Below the pieces are notes generated by a model. The model saw nothing but the letters and a program-made list of their open reading frames with translations, was not told the origin of the DNA and ran no database searches. A program made the position numbers and the translations under genes. From positions 1-32,546 of the forward strand of contig JAUVXL010000019.1 in NCBI GenBank assembly GCA_030603595.1: a stretch of 32,546 nt of DNA, read 5' to 3'. Below are positions 23,942 to 32,339 of the stretch, piece by piece; position 1 is the stretch's first letter, and every line of letters starts with the position of its first letter. The DNA comes from Sedimentisphaerales bacterium (GTDB lineage Bacteria; Planctomycetota; Phycisphaerae; Sedimentisphaerales; Anaerobacaceae).

Positions 23942-25333
23942 ATGAGTAAGGCGAAGAAACGATATCGGCTGGTTGACGCCAAGAAGCCGAATCTTGTTGA
24001 GGATATTTATGTTCACAGCCTTCCGCCTTTGATTAGGCTCGAAGGGCCGGTGATTGAGTATATCGACGGCGAGGCGGTGGAGTTTGATTTCGCCGCGATT
24101 AAGGATCGGCCTATAGTGATAACCGATACGACCTTCCGTGACGGTCAGCAGGCTAGGCCGCCATATACTATCGATCAGATGGTTCATATATACGATTTGC
24201 TCAGCAAGCTCAGCGGGCCTAACGGAGTGATCAGGCAGACGGAGTTCTTCCTCTATACGAAGAACGACCGCGAGACGCTGGACCGATGTCGGGCGCTGGG
24301 GCATGAGTATCCCGAATGCACCGGCTGGATACGGGCGGTCAAGGGCGATTTCAGGCTCGTAAAAGAGGCCGGGCTCAAAGAAAGCGGGATGCTTACGAGC
24401 TGCTCGGACTATCACATATTTCACAAGCTGAAATTCCGCACCCGCAAAGAGTGTATGGAGAGCTACTGCGAGGTCGTCGATGCGGCATTCGAGGCCGGGG
24501 TCAGGCCCAGGTGCCATTTGGAGGACATAACAAGGGCCGACATCGAAGGCTTCGTGCTGCCGTTCGTCGAGCGGCTGATGGAGATGAGCGAGCAGGTCCC
24601 CGAAGAGCAGAGGGCGAAAATTCGCCTTTGCGATACGATGGGATTCGGGATAAGCTATCCGGGAGCGGAGCTTCCGAGGAGTATTCCGAAACTTATCTAT
24701 AAGCTGAACCAGGAAGTGGGCGTTCCGAGCAGTCGGCTGGAGTGGCACGGGCATAACGATTTCCACAAGGTGCATACGAACGGCGGGACGGCGTGGCTGT
24801 ACGGCTGTGACGCCGTCAATACGACGCTTTTCGGATTCGGCGAGCGGACGGGCAATCCGCCGCTGGAGGGCGCGGTCATGGAATATATCGCTCTGAAAGC
24901 CGATACGTGCGGAATGGATACTATGGTAATAACGGAGTTGGCCGACTATATGCGTTCCATCGGGCTGCCGATTCCGGACAATTATCCGTTTGCCGGCCGG
25001 GCGTTCAATACGACTCGCGCGGGTATCCACGCTGGCGGTCTTCGCCAGGACGAGCGGATATACAATATCTTCGACACCGAGAAGCTGCTTGGCAAGCCCG
25101 CCCGTGTGGCCATTACCGATAAGAGCGGCGCCGACGGCGTGGCGCACTGGATCAACGAATTCTTCGGCCTCAAAGGCGGCGAGAGGATCAACAAGATCAG
25201 GGTCCACAAGCTCGCACGATGGGTCATCGACCAGTACGAAATAGAAGGCAGACTGACCGCCATAAGCGACCAGGAACTCGAATTCAAGGCCAAAGACTTC
25301 TTCCCCGACCATTGGGCCAAGTACAAAGTCTGA
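23942..25333 (+). CDS. DRE-TIM condensing enzyme (isopropylmalate / homocitrate / Re-citrate synthase superfamily)
   Basis: A 463-residue pyruvate-carboxyltransferase-fold enzyme that should join an acyl-CoA (usually acetyl-CoA) to a 2-oxo acid. After a 55-residue N-terminal extension come the catalytic DTTFRDGQQ (62-70; Arg66, Asp67), CHLEDITRADIEG (191-203), metal-binding WHGHND (268-273; His269, His271) and GERTGNPPLEG (300-310). There is no C-terminal LeuA regulatory domain, so no leucine feedback is expected. The DTTFRDGQQ variant with this N-terminal extension separates it from standard LeuA (DTTLRDGEQ). Re-citrate synthase of anaerobes belongs to the same superfamily and is a reasonable alternative, as are citramalate and homocitrate synthase. 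AAGGA lies 6 nt before ATG. It closes an operon with ACP; a leu, lys or nif gene context is absent. Confidence 0.85.
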   Translation: MSKAKKRYRLVDAKKPNLVEDIYVHSLPPLIRLEGPVIEYIDGEAVEFDFAAIKDRPIVITDTTFRDGQQARPPYTIDQMVHIYDLLSKLSGPNGVIRQTEFFLYTKNDRETLDRCRALGHEYPECTGWIRAVKGDFRLVKEAGLKESGMLTSCSDYHIFHKLKFRTRKECMESYCEVVDAAFEAGVRPRCHLEDITRADIEGFVLPFVERLMEMSEQVPEEQRAKIRLCDTMGFGISYPGAELPRSIPKLIYKLNQEVGVPSSRLEWHGHNDFHKVHTNGGTAWLYGCDAVNTTLFGFGERTGNPPLEGAVMEYIALKADTCGMDTMVITELADYMRSIGLPIPDNYPFAGRAFNTTRAGIHAGGLRQDERIYNIFDTEKLLGKPARVAITDKSGADGVAHWINEFFGLKGGERINKIRVHKLARWVIDQYEIEGRLTAISDQELEFKAKDFFPDHWAKYKV

Positions 25334-25625
25334 TCGCGGATTATTGGATAGCCACGAAGGCACTGAGGCACAAAGGGACTGAGATTGGTGGGTGGTTAAT
25401 TGGCGAGGGTTTCAGGCGGGCTGGCATACCCGCTCGGCCGTGTTCGTGAAGCCAGCTTGGTCCCAAACGTCCGAAGGGCCAAGAGGAAGCAGAAATAAGA
25501 TGGTGTCGCCGGATTAGGACGCGACGTGGAACGATCGGCGCAAAAAGAACTCCGAGCCGGGACAAAGAATTAGTGTGTCTTCAATGCTTTCGTAAGAGAC
25601 AAGCGTCAGAAGGTCGGGTGCCGCT
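25334..25625. other. Gap between condensing enzyme and Fic gene
   Basis: These 292 bp lie between convergent genes. I see no gene, only CACGAAGGCACTGAGGCACAAAGGGACTGAG (25351-25381 region), a decayed form of the CACGAAGGCAC-type repeats common in MAG intergenic DNA, and no clear terminator. Confidence 0.4.
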
Positions 25626-27005
25626 TCATGAGGAGAAATGGAACTTGATAACCTCCTCAAAGAAGTGTTTTCCGATAACTTCGATTTTTCCCCGTTTGAC
25701 AGAAGGCTTTCTTGACCTGGCAACAAACTCCTCTGCTCTGGCATCGTATCCGATTTCAGATAGTGACGGGACATTTGTTGCGTCGATGAAGTCGAGGAGT
25801 TGGTAGTAGTATGAGCCGGGTGGTTCTTCCCTGGCCACGTGCAAAGTGACATGGCAGACGTCTTTGATCGCCGGGCCTGAGTAGCCAAAGAAGAAGAGAT
25901 ACCTCGCCACACGCTGACCCCTTACGAAATCCAGGCGGAAGAACCACGTTTTCTTTGCAGACTCGCGGGCTCGCAGACTAAGATATTTTTCAAACTCGAG
26001 AGTCCCAAAGTCTCGAAAATAAACATTTCCCAATGGCGTGTTGGAGTCAATCATGTCCGCTGTTTGTCGGATGTAGCTTTTCAACAGGTCGAGAGCGCTC
26101 CGCCAGACTTCGTACTCATTAGATATCTTGACCTTCTCTGCTCCAACAAATCTATCTGCTATAGATTGTGCCCATTCCTCTCGGTCACGCTGCTCGTCGG
26201 CCGCCGCTTCGTACTCGTCGAGGCTCTCCTGCACACATTCGCTCAGGAGTGATAGAAAAGGGGATATATCCGACGCTTGGGAGGCTTCTAATGCGTCATA
26301 GTAACGCAAGCGATCCTCACGTGTAACAATGGCTATAGGAAACCCATATCTCATGAGGATCACGTTCATAAGAAGTCTCGCCACACGCCCGTTTCCATCT
26401 ATGAATGGATGTATATATACAAGCCATGTGTGGGCAATAGCAGCATTGATCAATCCCTGCACAGTGGCAAACTCGTCGCCCGGGCAACTTACGGCAGAGA
26501 GCCACTCTCCGAACGTCCTCATTTGTAACTGCAATTCTTCCGGGCCGGCAGGTTTGAATTCCGAGCCAGAGATTTCTACAGGCACCGTGCGGTATCGCCC
26601 CGCATTCTCGTCGTTGATTCCCTTCAAAACGAGAGCATGTATTTGGCGAACATCGAGTTCCCGAATAGGTTTCTTGCTGTCAGATGCCAAGTCTTCGAGA
26701 AAATCGACGGCCGCTGCAAGGTTCTTTGCCTCAGCTTGGTCTTTGAGAGGTTTGCCGGTTATGGTCAGGCCCAACTGCACAACTTGGCTCGTTTCACCAA
26801 CATTCAACTGGTTCCCCTCTATCGCATTTGAATGATAGATGTTCTTGATTCTGAAGTATTGCCTAATGCGGTGAAGAACCTGCGGGCTTAGTCTGCCGCT
26901 CGAGCGCATCTCACGCACACGGTCGGCGATGTCCCTGATTCCCTCTTCTTGGGCGGCCTCATAGCTATAAAAAGTCCCTGGGATTTCAATTCTATTGCTA
27001 TCCAT
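25626..27005 (-). CDS. Fic domain protein, class II (AMPylator-type)
   Basis: A 459-residue Fic protein expected to transfer AMP (or another nucleotide moiety) to a hydroxyl side chain of a target protein. The active-site motif HPFIDGNGRVAR is complete (199-210). The inhibitory (S/T)xxxE(G/N) motif SNAIEG with Glu63 lies N-terminal to it, which defines class II Fic proteins that auto-inhibit in cis. An N-terminal DUF4172-like segment (10-55) precedes it. Residues about 290-459 are not recognised. ATG 27005 is chosen because GGAG lies 8 nt upstream; the 31-residue extension has no ribosome-binding site. It is a single gene without an antitoxin partner, inserted convergently between two operons, and looks somewhat less GC-rich than its neighbours by eye, so horizontal acquisition is possible. 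Confidence 0.9.
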   Translation of the reverse strand: MDSNRIEIPGTFYSYEAAQEEGIRDIADRVREMRSSGRLSPQVLHRIRQYFRIKNIYHSNAIEGNQLNVGETSQVVQLGLTITGKPLKDQAEAKNLAAAVDFLEDLASDSKKPIRELDVRQIHALVLKGINDENAGRYRTVPVEISGSEFKPAGPEELQLQMRTFGEWLSAVSCPGDEFATVQGLINAAIAHTWLVYIHPFIDGNGRVARLLMNVILMRYGFPIAIVTREDRLRYYDALEASQASDISPFLSLLSECVQESLDEYEAAADEQRDREEWAQSIADRFVGAEKVKISNEYEVWRSALDLLKSYIRQTADMIDSNTPLGNVYFRDFGTLEFEKYLSLRARESAKKTWFFRLDFVRGQRVARYLFFFGYSGPAIKDVCHVTLHVAREEPPGSYYYQLLDFIDATNVPSLSEIGYDARAEEFVARSRKPSVKRGKIEVIGKHFFEEVIKFHFSS

Positions 27006-27069
27006 CTGAATTCTCCATTTCGTTTCCACCAACATCACATGCTCTGCCGATGCCACAATTACACGAGAA

Positions 27070-27098
27070 ATTATGTAGAATTTCCAGGCCTTGCACAA
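27070..27098 (-). promoter_or_regulatory. Candidate promoter of the Fic gene
   Basis: On the minus strand TTGTGC (27098-27093), 17-nt spacer, CATAAT (27075-27070). The -10 matches 5/6, the -35 only 3/6. It would allow expression independent of the upstream efflux operon, whose last gene ends at 27132. Confidence 0.35.
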
Positions 27099-27131
27099 GT
27101 GAATTGTTGGCAGTTTTGCTTCTGCACGCTA

Positions 27132-28799
27132 TTAGTCGTTTGGGGTTTGTGGGATTGTTGGTTGCCAGCGTACTTTTGCTGCGCCGAGGATTGTTCCTGT
27201 TGCGTAGGATAGATCGACCAGTGCGATTTGGTACTCCGCCAGTGCCCTGATTTCGGTGCTTTGTGCGTCGGCGAATGTGTTCTGTGCGAGCAGGACATCT
27301 GTAGTGGTTCTCGTGCCGATTTCGTACTGGCGTTTTTCGGCTTGGTAGAGTCTGCCGTCGAGGATTGTTCTTTGGCGACCTGCCAAGACTCGCTGCCAGT
27401 TTGCTTCGAGCTGGTCGATTGCGTTTAGGACTTCCAGCTCGATCGATGCGGCGCGGGATTCTTTCGAGGCGAGCCGCTGTCGTCGCTGGTAGAAGGCCTG
27501 GCGCAGGCGGCTCTTTGCGGCCTGGTTGCCGAGGGGGACGAGCAGTTGCAGTCCGAAGCGATGGTCCTCGAAACGGTTGTCTCTGAGCAGGTCGTAGGAA
27601 TCGGCGCGGGTGCCTCCGAGGCCGCTGACGTTGTATGTGTAGTCCATGGTGACCAGGGGCAGGACCTGATTCTTCATGTAGTCCTCCGTGCTTATGTCCT
27701 GGGCGATTTGCAACTCCAGTTCGAGCATCTCCATTCGGCTCTCGAGAGCGGTGTTTACGAGCGCATCATTTTGCAGGTCGTAGCGGACCGGGTCCGGCTC
27801 GGTGGCGGGGACGAGGACTGTGGTCGTCTGCATGTCGATATCGGGCATGTTGAGTGCGAGTTTGAGGTCTCGCTCGGTGTCGCGGAGGGTGTTTTCTGCA
27901 AGTATAATTGCTTCGAGCCTTTGGGCGACGCCTGCCTCGGCGCGGGTGATCTCGACCTGTGCTCGTTCGCCCTCGTTGACGAAGCGGCGGGCCGACTCAA
28001 GCTGTTTTTTTGCGAGGTCGTACTCTTTCTTGCGGACTTCGAGCTCGCGCCTTGCGGCGTAGAGTTGCCAATAGAGGCGGTCGATAGCGGCGATTACGCG
28101 GATCACTTCGAGCTTTGTTTGAGCCTCGCTAATACGATGGCTATAAGCGGCGATGCGAATCGCATAAGTATTGGTGCGGGTCCCGGCGTTTCGGAGTAGA
28201 GGCTGGCTTAAGGAAACCGACATATTAGAGCCGTAGCTGGGATTGAAAAGCGACCACTCTGAATCGGTCTTCGTGCGAGTGTCGGCCAGATCGAATGTTA
28301 CCGTCCCGCCGGTCGTCAAGGGCACGTCAACGCCCAGGTTGGTCCGGGCATAGTCCACGTTGGAGCCGGAGATGTCAAGGTTTGAAGCCACGGGCGTGTC
28401 GGTTTTGGCGTAGGTGAAATTCGAGCGTAGCGCCGCCTCGAAGCGTGCTTCTTCTTCGCTGACGCGTTCTGCGGCGATTGCCGGGCTGATGAGCTGGACC
28501 TTCAGGCCGAGGTTGTTTTGCAGGGCCAGGGCGCGGCAGCGTTCGAGCGTTAGTTCAAGCTGCGGCGGCGCCGGCTGGTTCGGATCGATAGGAGGACGGT
28601 CCTGCAGGGCGGGTTCGGCGGGCGTGAGGTTTAGAGTCTGAATTTCACGGAGCATCTGTGGCCGGCCCTTGAAATCATGGATGAGGTTCTCGGCTTTGGG
28701 CTTGCGACAGCCGGAGAAGTGCACAAGAGCACAAGAGATAAGGGCATAAGCTGTAAAAGTGTGAGCGATTCGCGGGATTTTAGGCCATTCTTTATTCAT
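27132..28799 (-). CDS. TolC-family outer-membrane efflux lipoprotein
   Basis: A 555-residue outer-membrane factor. The N-terminus is a lipoprotein signal with lipobox FSGC (Cys31) followed by RKPKAE, as in OprM/NodT-type channels. The first ~80 mature residues form a Pro-rich linker; the two TolC/OEP repeats follow, with long alpha-helical coiled-coil segments (AEAGVAQRLEAIILAENTLRDTERDLKLALN; QLEANWQRVLAGRQRT) and beta-barrel strands (NLGVDVPLTTGGTVTFDL; FGLQLLVPLGN). It forms the outer channel of the tripartite pump encoded upstream. Its ATG at 28799 overlaps the last 8 bp of the permease gene, so translation is coupled; the longer frame into the permease gene is not used. It is the last gene of the efflux operon. 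Confidence 0.9.
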   Translation of the reverse strand: MNKEWPKIPRIAHTFTAYALISCALVHFSGCRKPKAENLIHDFKGRPQMLREIQTLNLTPAEPALQDRPPIDPNQPAPPQLELTLERCRALALQNNLGLKVQLISPAIAAERVSEEEARFEAALRSNFTYAKTDTPVASNLDISGSNVDYARTNLGVDVPLTTGGTVTFDLADTRTKTDSEWSLFNPSYGSNMSVSLSQPLLRNAGTRTNTYAIRIAAYSHRISEAQTKLEVIRVIAAIDRLYWQLYAARRELEVRKKEYDLAKKQLESARRFVNEGERAQVEITRAEAGVAQRLEAIILAENTLRDTERDLKLALNMPDIDMQTTTVLVPATEPDPVRYDLQNDALVNTALESRMEMLELELQIAQDISTEDYMKNQVLPLVTMDYTYNVSGLGGTRADSYDLLRDNRFEDHRFGLQLLVPLGNQAAKSRLRQAFYQRRQRLASKESRAASIELEVLNAIDQLEANWQRVLAGRQRTILDGRLYQAEKRQYEIGTRTTTDVLLAQNTFADAQSTEIRALAEYQIALVDLSYATGTILGAAKVRWQPTIPQTPND

Positions 28800-30054
28800 G
28801 TCTGAGTGCCTCAATGGGATCGAGCCTTGCTGCCTTGACTGCCGGGAACAGGCCGAAGAATATGCCGACCGAGCCTGCAAAACCAAAGGCAAGGCCAACG
28901 GCCCAGACGGGGATATACGTTTTTTCGAGTACGGGATTTATTCCGGAGATTATCAATGTTAGACACTGGCCGAGGCCTAATCCGACGAGGCCGCCGAAGA
29001 AACATAGGACGACGGCTTCTATCAAAAACTGCGTCAAAATTGCAGAATTCTTGGCGCCTACTGCTTTTCGCAGTCCTATCTCTCTGGTTCGCTCGGAGAC
29101 TGATACGAGCATAATGTTCATAATACCGACGCCGCCTACGAGCAGGGAGATTCCGACGACTCCGCCGGCGACGAGTGTCACCATAAGTGCGACTTCATTA
29201 AATGACGTAAGGAAGCTCTTTACCGAATCGATTCTGAATGTGTCCGGTTCGTTAGGTCGTATTCCTCTGGTTCGCCTGAGGAAGAACTTCATCTCGGCCT
29301 GTGCCTCTTCTGTCATTTCGGTGGATTTGCTTGCGGCGAATGCCCAGATTCCGGGTTCTCCGAGCTTGTAGAGTGTTCTGAAGGGGATGAATACCTCGTA
29401 GTAGTCTTCGGCGTCCTGGCCGAAGTTCAGTTCCGGTCGGCGTTCGATTACGCCGGCTATGACGAATGTTTGATGGCCTATTCGGATTGCCTGGCCTATG
29501 CAATCTCGGTCGAGGCGGAGTTCGGTTTGCAGCTTGGGGTCTATCAGGCAGACTTGGTTCTTCTGCATGTTGTCGATGACTGAGAACTCTCGTCCGAGTA
29601 TAACGGGTCGATTCTGGATTTCGTGATATGCCGCTTCGATTCCTGTTATATTGACGTTTTCGACGGAGTTCTCTCCGAACCGGGCGGTGTGGCTTCCGAC
29701 CGAGCCTAACCTGCTGAACAGACCTACGGAGGGACAGTTCTCGAGTATTCCGTCGAAGTGTTCTGGCAGGAATCGAATGGTCCACCATGATGCGTGTCGC
29801 ATTGGTCCTGTTTTTGGTCGGCGTGGGCCTACGAAGATTGTGTTTGTTCCGATGGTCTCGAACTGGGTTAGGACCTGTGCCTTTAGTCCTGTCAGTGCTG
29901 CGATCACGGCTGTTACCGAGGCGACTCCGATTACGATGCCGATGGTAGTTAGAAATGACCTCATCTTGTTCGCCCAGATTTGGCTAAGGGCGAGATAGAC
30001 GCTCTGGTAGAATAGTCTGAGGAATGCCAGGGGTGCGTTTATCAGTGCTCTCAT
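28792..30054 (-). CDS. MacB-like ABC transporter permease
   Basis: A 420-residue MacB-family permease of type VII ABC (mechanotransmission) architecture: an N-terminal amphipathic and membrane segment (MRSFLTTIGIVIGVASVTAV), a large periplasmic MacB_PCD domain (55-275), then three membrane spans (about 290-315, 345-365, 385-405) with the FtsX motif SVSERTREIGLRKAVGA. The C-terminus AARLDPIEALRHE is the family hallmark. It is not fused to the ATPase, which is a separate gene upstream. ATGA overlap (4 bp) with the ATPase gene, and GGAGG lies 8 nt before the ATG. Substrates of such pumps include macrolides, peptides, lipoproteins and siderophores. Confidence 0.94.
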   Translation of the reverse strand: MRALINAPLAFLRLFYQSVYLALSQIWANKMRSFLTTIGIVIGVASVTAVIAALTGLKAQVLTQFETIGTNTIFVGPRRPKTGPMRHASWWTIRFLPEHFDGILENCPSVGLFSRLGSVGSHTARFGENSVENVNITGIEAAYHEIQNRPVILGREFSVIDNMQKNQVCLIDPKLQTELRLDRDCIGQAIRIGHQTFVIAGVIERRPELNFGQDAEDYYEVFIPFRTLYKLGEPGIWAFAASKSTEMTEEAQAEMKFFLRRTRGIRPNEPDTFRIDSVKSFLTSFNEVALMVTLVAGGVVGISLLVGGVGIMNIMLVSVSERTREIGLRKAVGAKNSAILTQFLIEAVVLCFFGGLVGLGLGQCLTLIISGINPVLEKTYIPVWAVGLAFGFAGSVGIFFGLFPAVKAARLDPIEALRHE

Positions 30055-30806
30055 GTGGTTTCCTCCGTTGAGCGGTTCTCTGCGGAGGCTTCTTTTCGAG
30101 CGGTGCGGCCGGTTGAGACGTCGGAACAGATCTTGCCGTCCTTCATCTTGATTATTCGCTCTGCGTGGTTTGCGACGTGCTCTTCGTGCGTGACGAGGAT
30201 TATTGTCTGGCCTTCGCGGTGGAGTTGGTCGAAGAGTTCGAGTATTTCTTCCGATGTTTTGCTGTCGAGGTTTCCTGTGGGCTCATCGGCGAGTAGGATG
30301 CTGGGATTGCACACGAGCGCTCGTGCGATTGCGACTCGCTGCTTTTCACCGCCTGAGAGTTGGTTGGGCCTGTGCTTTATTCTGCCTGCCAGGCCTACGC
30401 GCTGGAGGACGTCTTTTGCGCGTTTTCGTCGCGCCCACCAGCCGTTTCGCGAGTAGATGAGCGGCATCTCGACATTTTTCAGGGCCGAGAGCTTGCCGAG
30501 CAACTCGAAGGATTGAAAGACGAATCCGATTCGCTCGTTTCGCACGTGCGCCAGTGCGGCGTCGGAGAGCTTTGTGGTGTCCTGACCGTCGAGCTCGTAG
30601 GAGCCGGATGTGGCGCGGTCGAGGCAGCCGAGGCAGTTCATAAGGGTACTCTTGCCCGAGCCGGATGGCCCCATTATTGCGACGTACTCGTTTTCGCCGA
30701 TACGCAGATCGACGCCGTCGAGGGCGTGGATGTGCTCGACGCCGACCTTATAGACACGAGTAACGGCATCCAGTTGAATAATCAGTTTTTCAGCTATTTG
30801 GATCAC
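30051..30806 (-). CDS. ABC transporter ATP-binding protein (MacB/LolD type)
   Basis: A 251-residue ABC ATPase that powers the permease. Walker A GPSGSGKST (46-54), Q-loop VFQSF, signature LSGGEKQR, Walker B ILLADEPTGNLD and switch His in VTHEE are all present, and GNLDSKT is typical of the LolD/MacB branch. The start is GTG 30806, in a 4-bp GTGA overlap with the end of the adaptor gene; the stop overlaps the permease ATG by 4 bp. Such overlaps ensure balanced synthesis of the pump parts. The C-terminal ~25 residues are charged and not conserved. Confidence 0.96.
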   Translation of the reverse strand: MIQIAEKLIIQLDAVTRVYKVGVEHIHALDGVDLRIGENEYVAIMGPSGSGKSTLMNCLGCLDRATSGSYELDGQDTTKLSDAALAHVRNERIGFVFQSFELLGKLSALKNVEMPLIYSRNGWWARRKRAKDVLQRVGLAGRIKHRPNQLSGGEKQRVAIARALVCNPSILLADEPTGNLDSKTSEEILELFDQLHREGQTIILVTHEEHVANHAERIIKMKDGKICSDVSTGRTARKEASAENRSTEETT

Positions 30807-32206
30807 CCTTCGGTTTGTTTGGGTTCGGTCCCGGCTTTGGTTGCCTTGGCCTTTTTGCCTTTCTTTTTGGCCTCGCGTTCGTCCTGAATGACTTCGTCGT
30901 GCGTTAGTTTTTCGAGGATGTTATACGGGCCGACAATCACATTGTCTTCCTCTGTAATGCCTGATTCGATTATCGTGTGGGTGAGGTCGCTTTGGCCTAT
31001 CTTGACGGGCGTTATAACGGCCTTGCCGTCTATGTGGCGGAAGACGACGGTTGCATACGTCTTGTTGGGATCGATCAGTTCGGAGCCCTCGCGGATATCG
31101 AGCGGCAGAACGTCAATTTCCTTTCCGAGGACGGCCTGTGAGGGCAGCTTGAGGATGTTTTCGTGCTTGCGGGTCTCGATGTCCACGTGTGCGGTGAGGC
31201 CTGAGTATAGTATAACATCATCGGTCGAATCGATGAGGATTTCGGTTCTATAATATTTCGTTCTGGTGAAGGACGTTGTGTGCGCCAGTGCGATGGAATC
31301 GACAAAGCCGGCAAATTCCCTGTCACCGAAGGCGTCCACGTGGATGACGGCCTTTTGCTGCGGAGCGAGCTTGGCTACGTCGGCCTCATCGACCTGGGCA
31401 ACAAGCAGCATTTGCGAGAGGTCGCCGATCTCCATGATCACCGTTCCGGGGTTGTTCATGGTTCCGGTGATAACCAGCTCGCCGACTTCGGCGTTGAGTC
31501 GCGTGACGGTGCCGTCGATTGGAGAGGTAATGGTTGTGTAGCTGAGGGCCTCCTTTGCCTGGTCGATTCCGGCGTCTGCGGCTGCGAGGGTGTGGTTGAG
31601 GACCTTCAAATTCAGCTCGGCGGCTTTGAGGGAATGTTCTGCGGCCTGGTACTTGGAGGTCAAATCATCGAGACTGAGCTTGGCCTGGTCGAAGGCGGAT
31701 TGGCTGATGTCCTGCGATTCGAGGAGGTTCTTCTGGCGATCGAGGTCGCGTTGGGCCTGTTTTAAGGATGCGTCCAGGCCGATGAGACTTGCCTTCTGGC
31801 CCGCGATGCGGGCATTCTCGACCTCGATTTGGGCGGCCTGTGCGTTACGGCTCGCCTCAGCCGAGAGCAACCGGCTCTCGAGGTCTTTAGCATCGAGGCG
31901 GAGTACGACCGATGGCGGAATGGGCGGCTCGGCGTTGGGGTCGCCGGCGGTCACCCGGTCGCCTTCGTCGTAGGGCAGATGGGTGATGCGTGCGGAGATC
32001 TTGGCGCTGATTTCGACCTTTGTCCTCGGCTCGATTTCTCCGGGGGCGCTGACAAACTCGACGAGGCTGCCTCGGATCGGCTTGGCGATGCGGACGATTG
32101 TCGGCTTGCGGGCGGAGAAGAATTTGACCTTTACGACTGTTGCGACGGCGGAGAGGACGACTAATGTTACGATAATTGTTGTGACGACGATACTGGACTT
32201 CTTCAC
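30803..32206 (-). CDS. HlyD/MacA-type periplasmic adaptor protein
   Basis: A 467-residue membrane-fusion protein. A single N-terminal membrane anchor (7-26) is followed by the first half of the lipoyl domain (FVSAPGEIEPRTKVEIS), a long alpha hairpin (about 105-215, alternating Ala/Lys/Gln heptads), the second lipoyl half (TTITSPIDGTVTRLNAEVGE), a beta-barrel domain and a C-terminal membrane-proximal domain ending in a Lys/Ala-rich tail. It bridges the permease and the TolC-like channel. The start is GTG with AAAGGT about 7 nt upstream, downstream of a strong promoter. First gene of the four-gene efflux operon. Confidence 0.95.
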   Translation of the reverse strand: MKKSSIVVTTIIVTLVVLSAVATVVKVKFFSARKPTIVRIAKPIRGSLVEFVSAPGEIEPRTKVEISAKISARITHLPYDEGDRVTAGDPNAEPPIPPSVVLRLDAKDLESRLLSAEASRNAQAAQIEVENARIAGQKASLIGLDASLKQAQRDLDRQKNLLESQDISQSAFDQAKLSLDDLTSKYQAAEHSLKAAELNLKVLNHTLAAADAGIDQAKEALSYTTITSPIDGTVTRLNAEVGELVITGTMNNPGTVIMEIGDLSQMLLVAQVDEADVAKLAPQQKAVIHVDAFGDREFAGFVDSIALAHTTSFTRTKYYRTEILIDSTDDVILYSGLTAHVDIETRKHENILKLPSQAVLGKEIDVLPLDIREGSELIDPNKTYATVVFRHIDGKAVITPVKIGQSDLTHTIIESGITEEDNVIVGPYNILEKLTHDEVIQDEREAKKKGKKAKATKAGTEPKQTEG

Positions 32207-32310
32207 GTTCAGACCTTTCGTTTATGACACCTGAAACGGTCAATCCTTGCCCTGCCTCGCGGAAAAAGCGGCTTCACGGCCGGGTCGCCCCGAGCGCCTC
32301 CAAGAATCTT

Positions 32311-32339
32311 ATTATAATATATAACGCTGTGTGAGTCAA
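32311..32339 (-). promoter_or_regulatory. Promoter of the efflux operon
   Basis: On the minus strand TTGACT (32339-32334), 17-nt spacer, perfect TATAAT (32316-32311), with an AT-rich TATATAT just before the -10. Predicted start is near 32304, about 100 nt before GTG 32206. No operator palindrome or adjacent regulator gene is visible. Confidence 0.7.

Noticed and set aside
23240-25363. 707-codon minus-strand open frame opposite glmU-like, ACP and condensing-enzyme genes
   Set aside because: It spans three well-supported genes on the other strand and shows no recognisable domain; long antisense frames are common in this GC range.
27006-27098. 31-residue extension of the Fic protein
   Set aside because: It overlaps the candidate promoter and lacks a ribosome-binding site, whereas ATG 27005 has GGAG at 8 nt.
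28800-28898. N-terminal extension of the TolC-like protein into the permease gene
   Set aside because: The lipoprotein signal starts at Met 28799, and the extension overlaps conserved permease codons.
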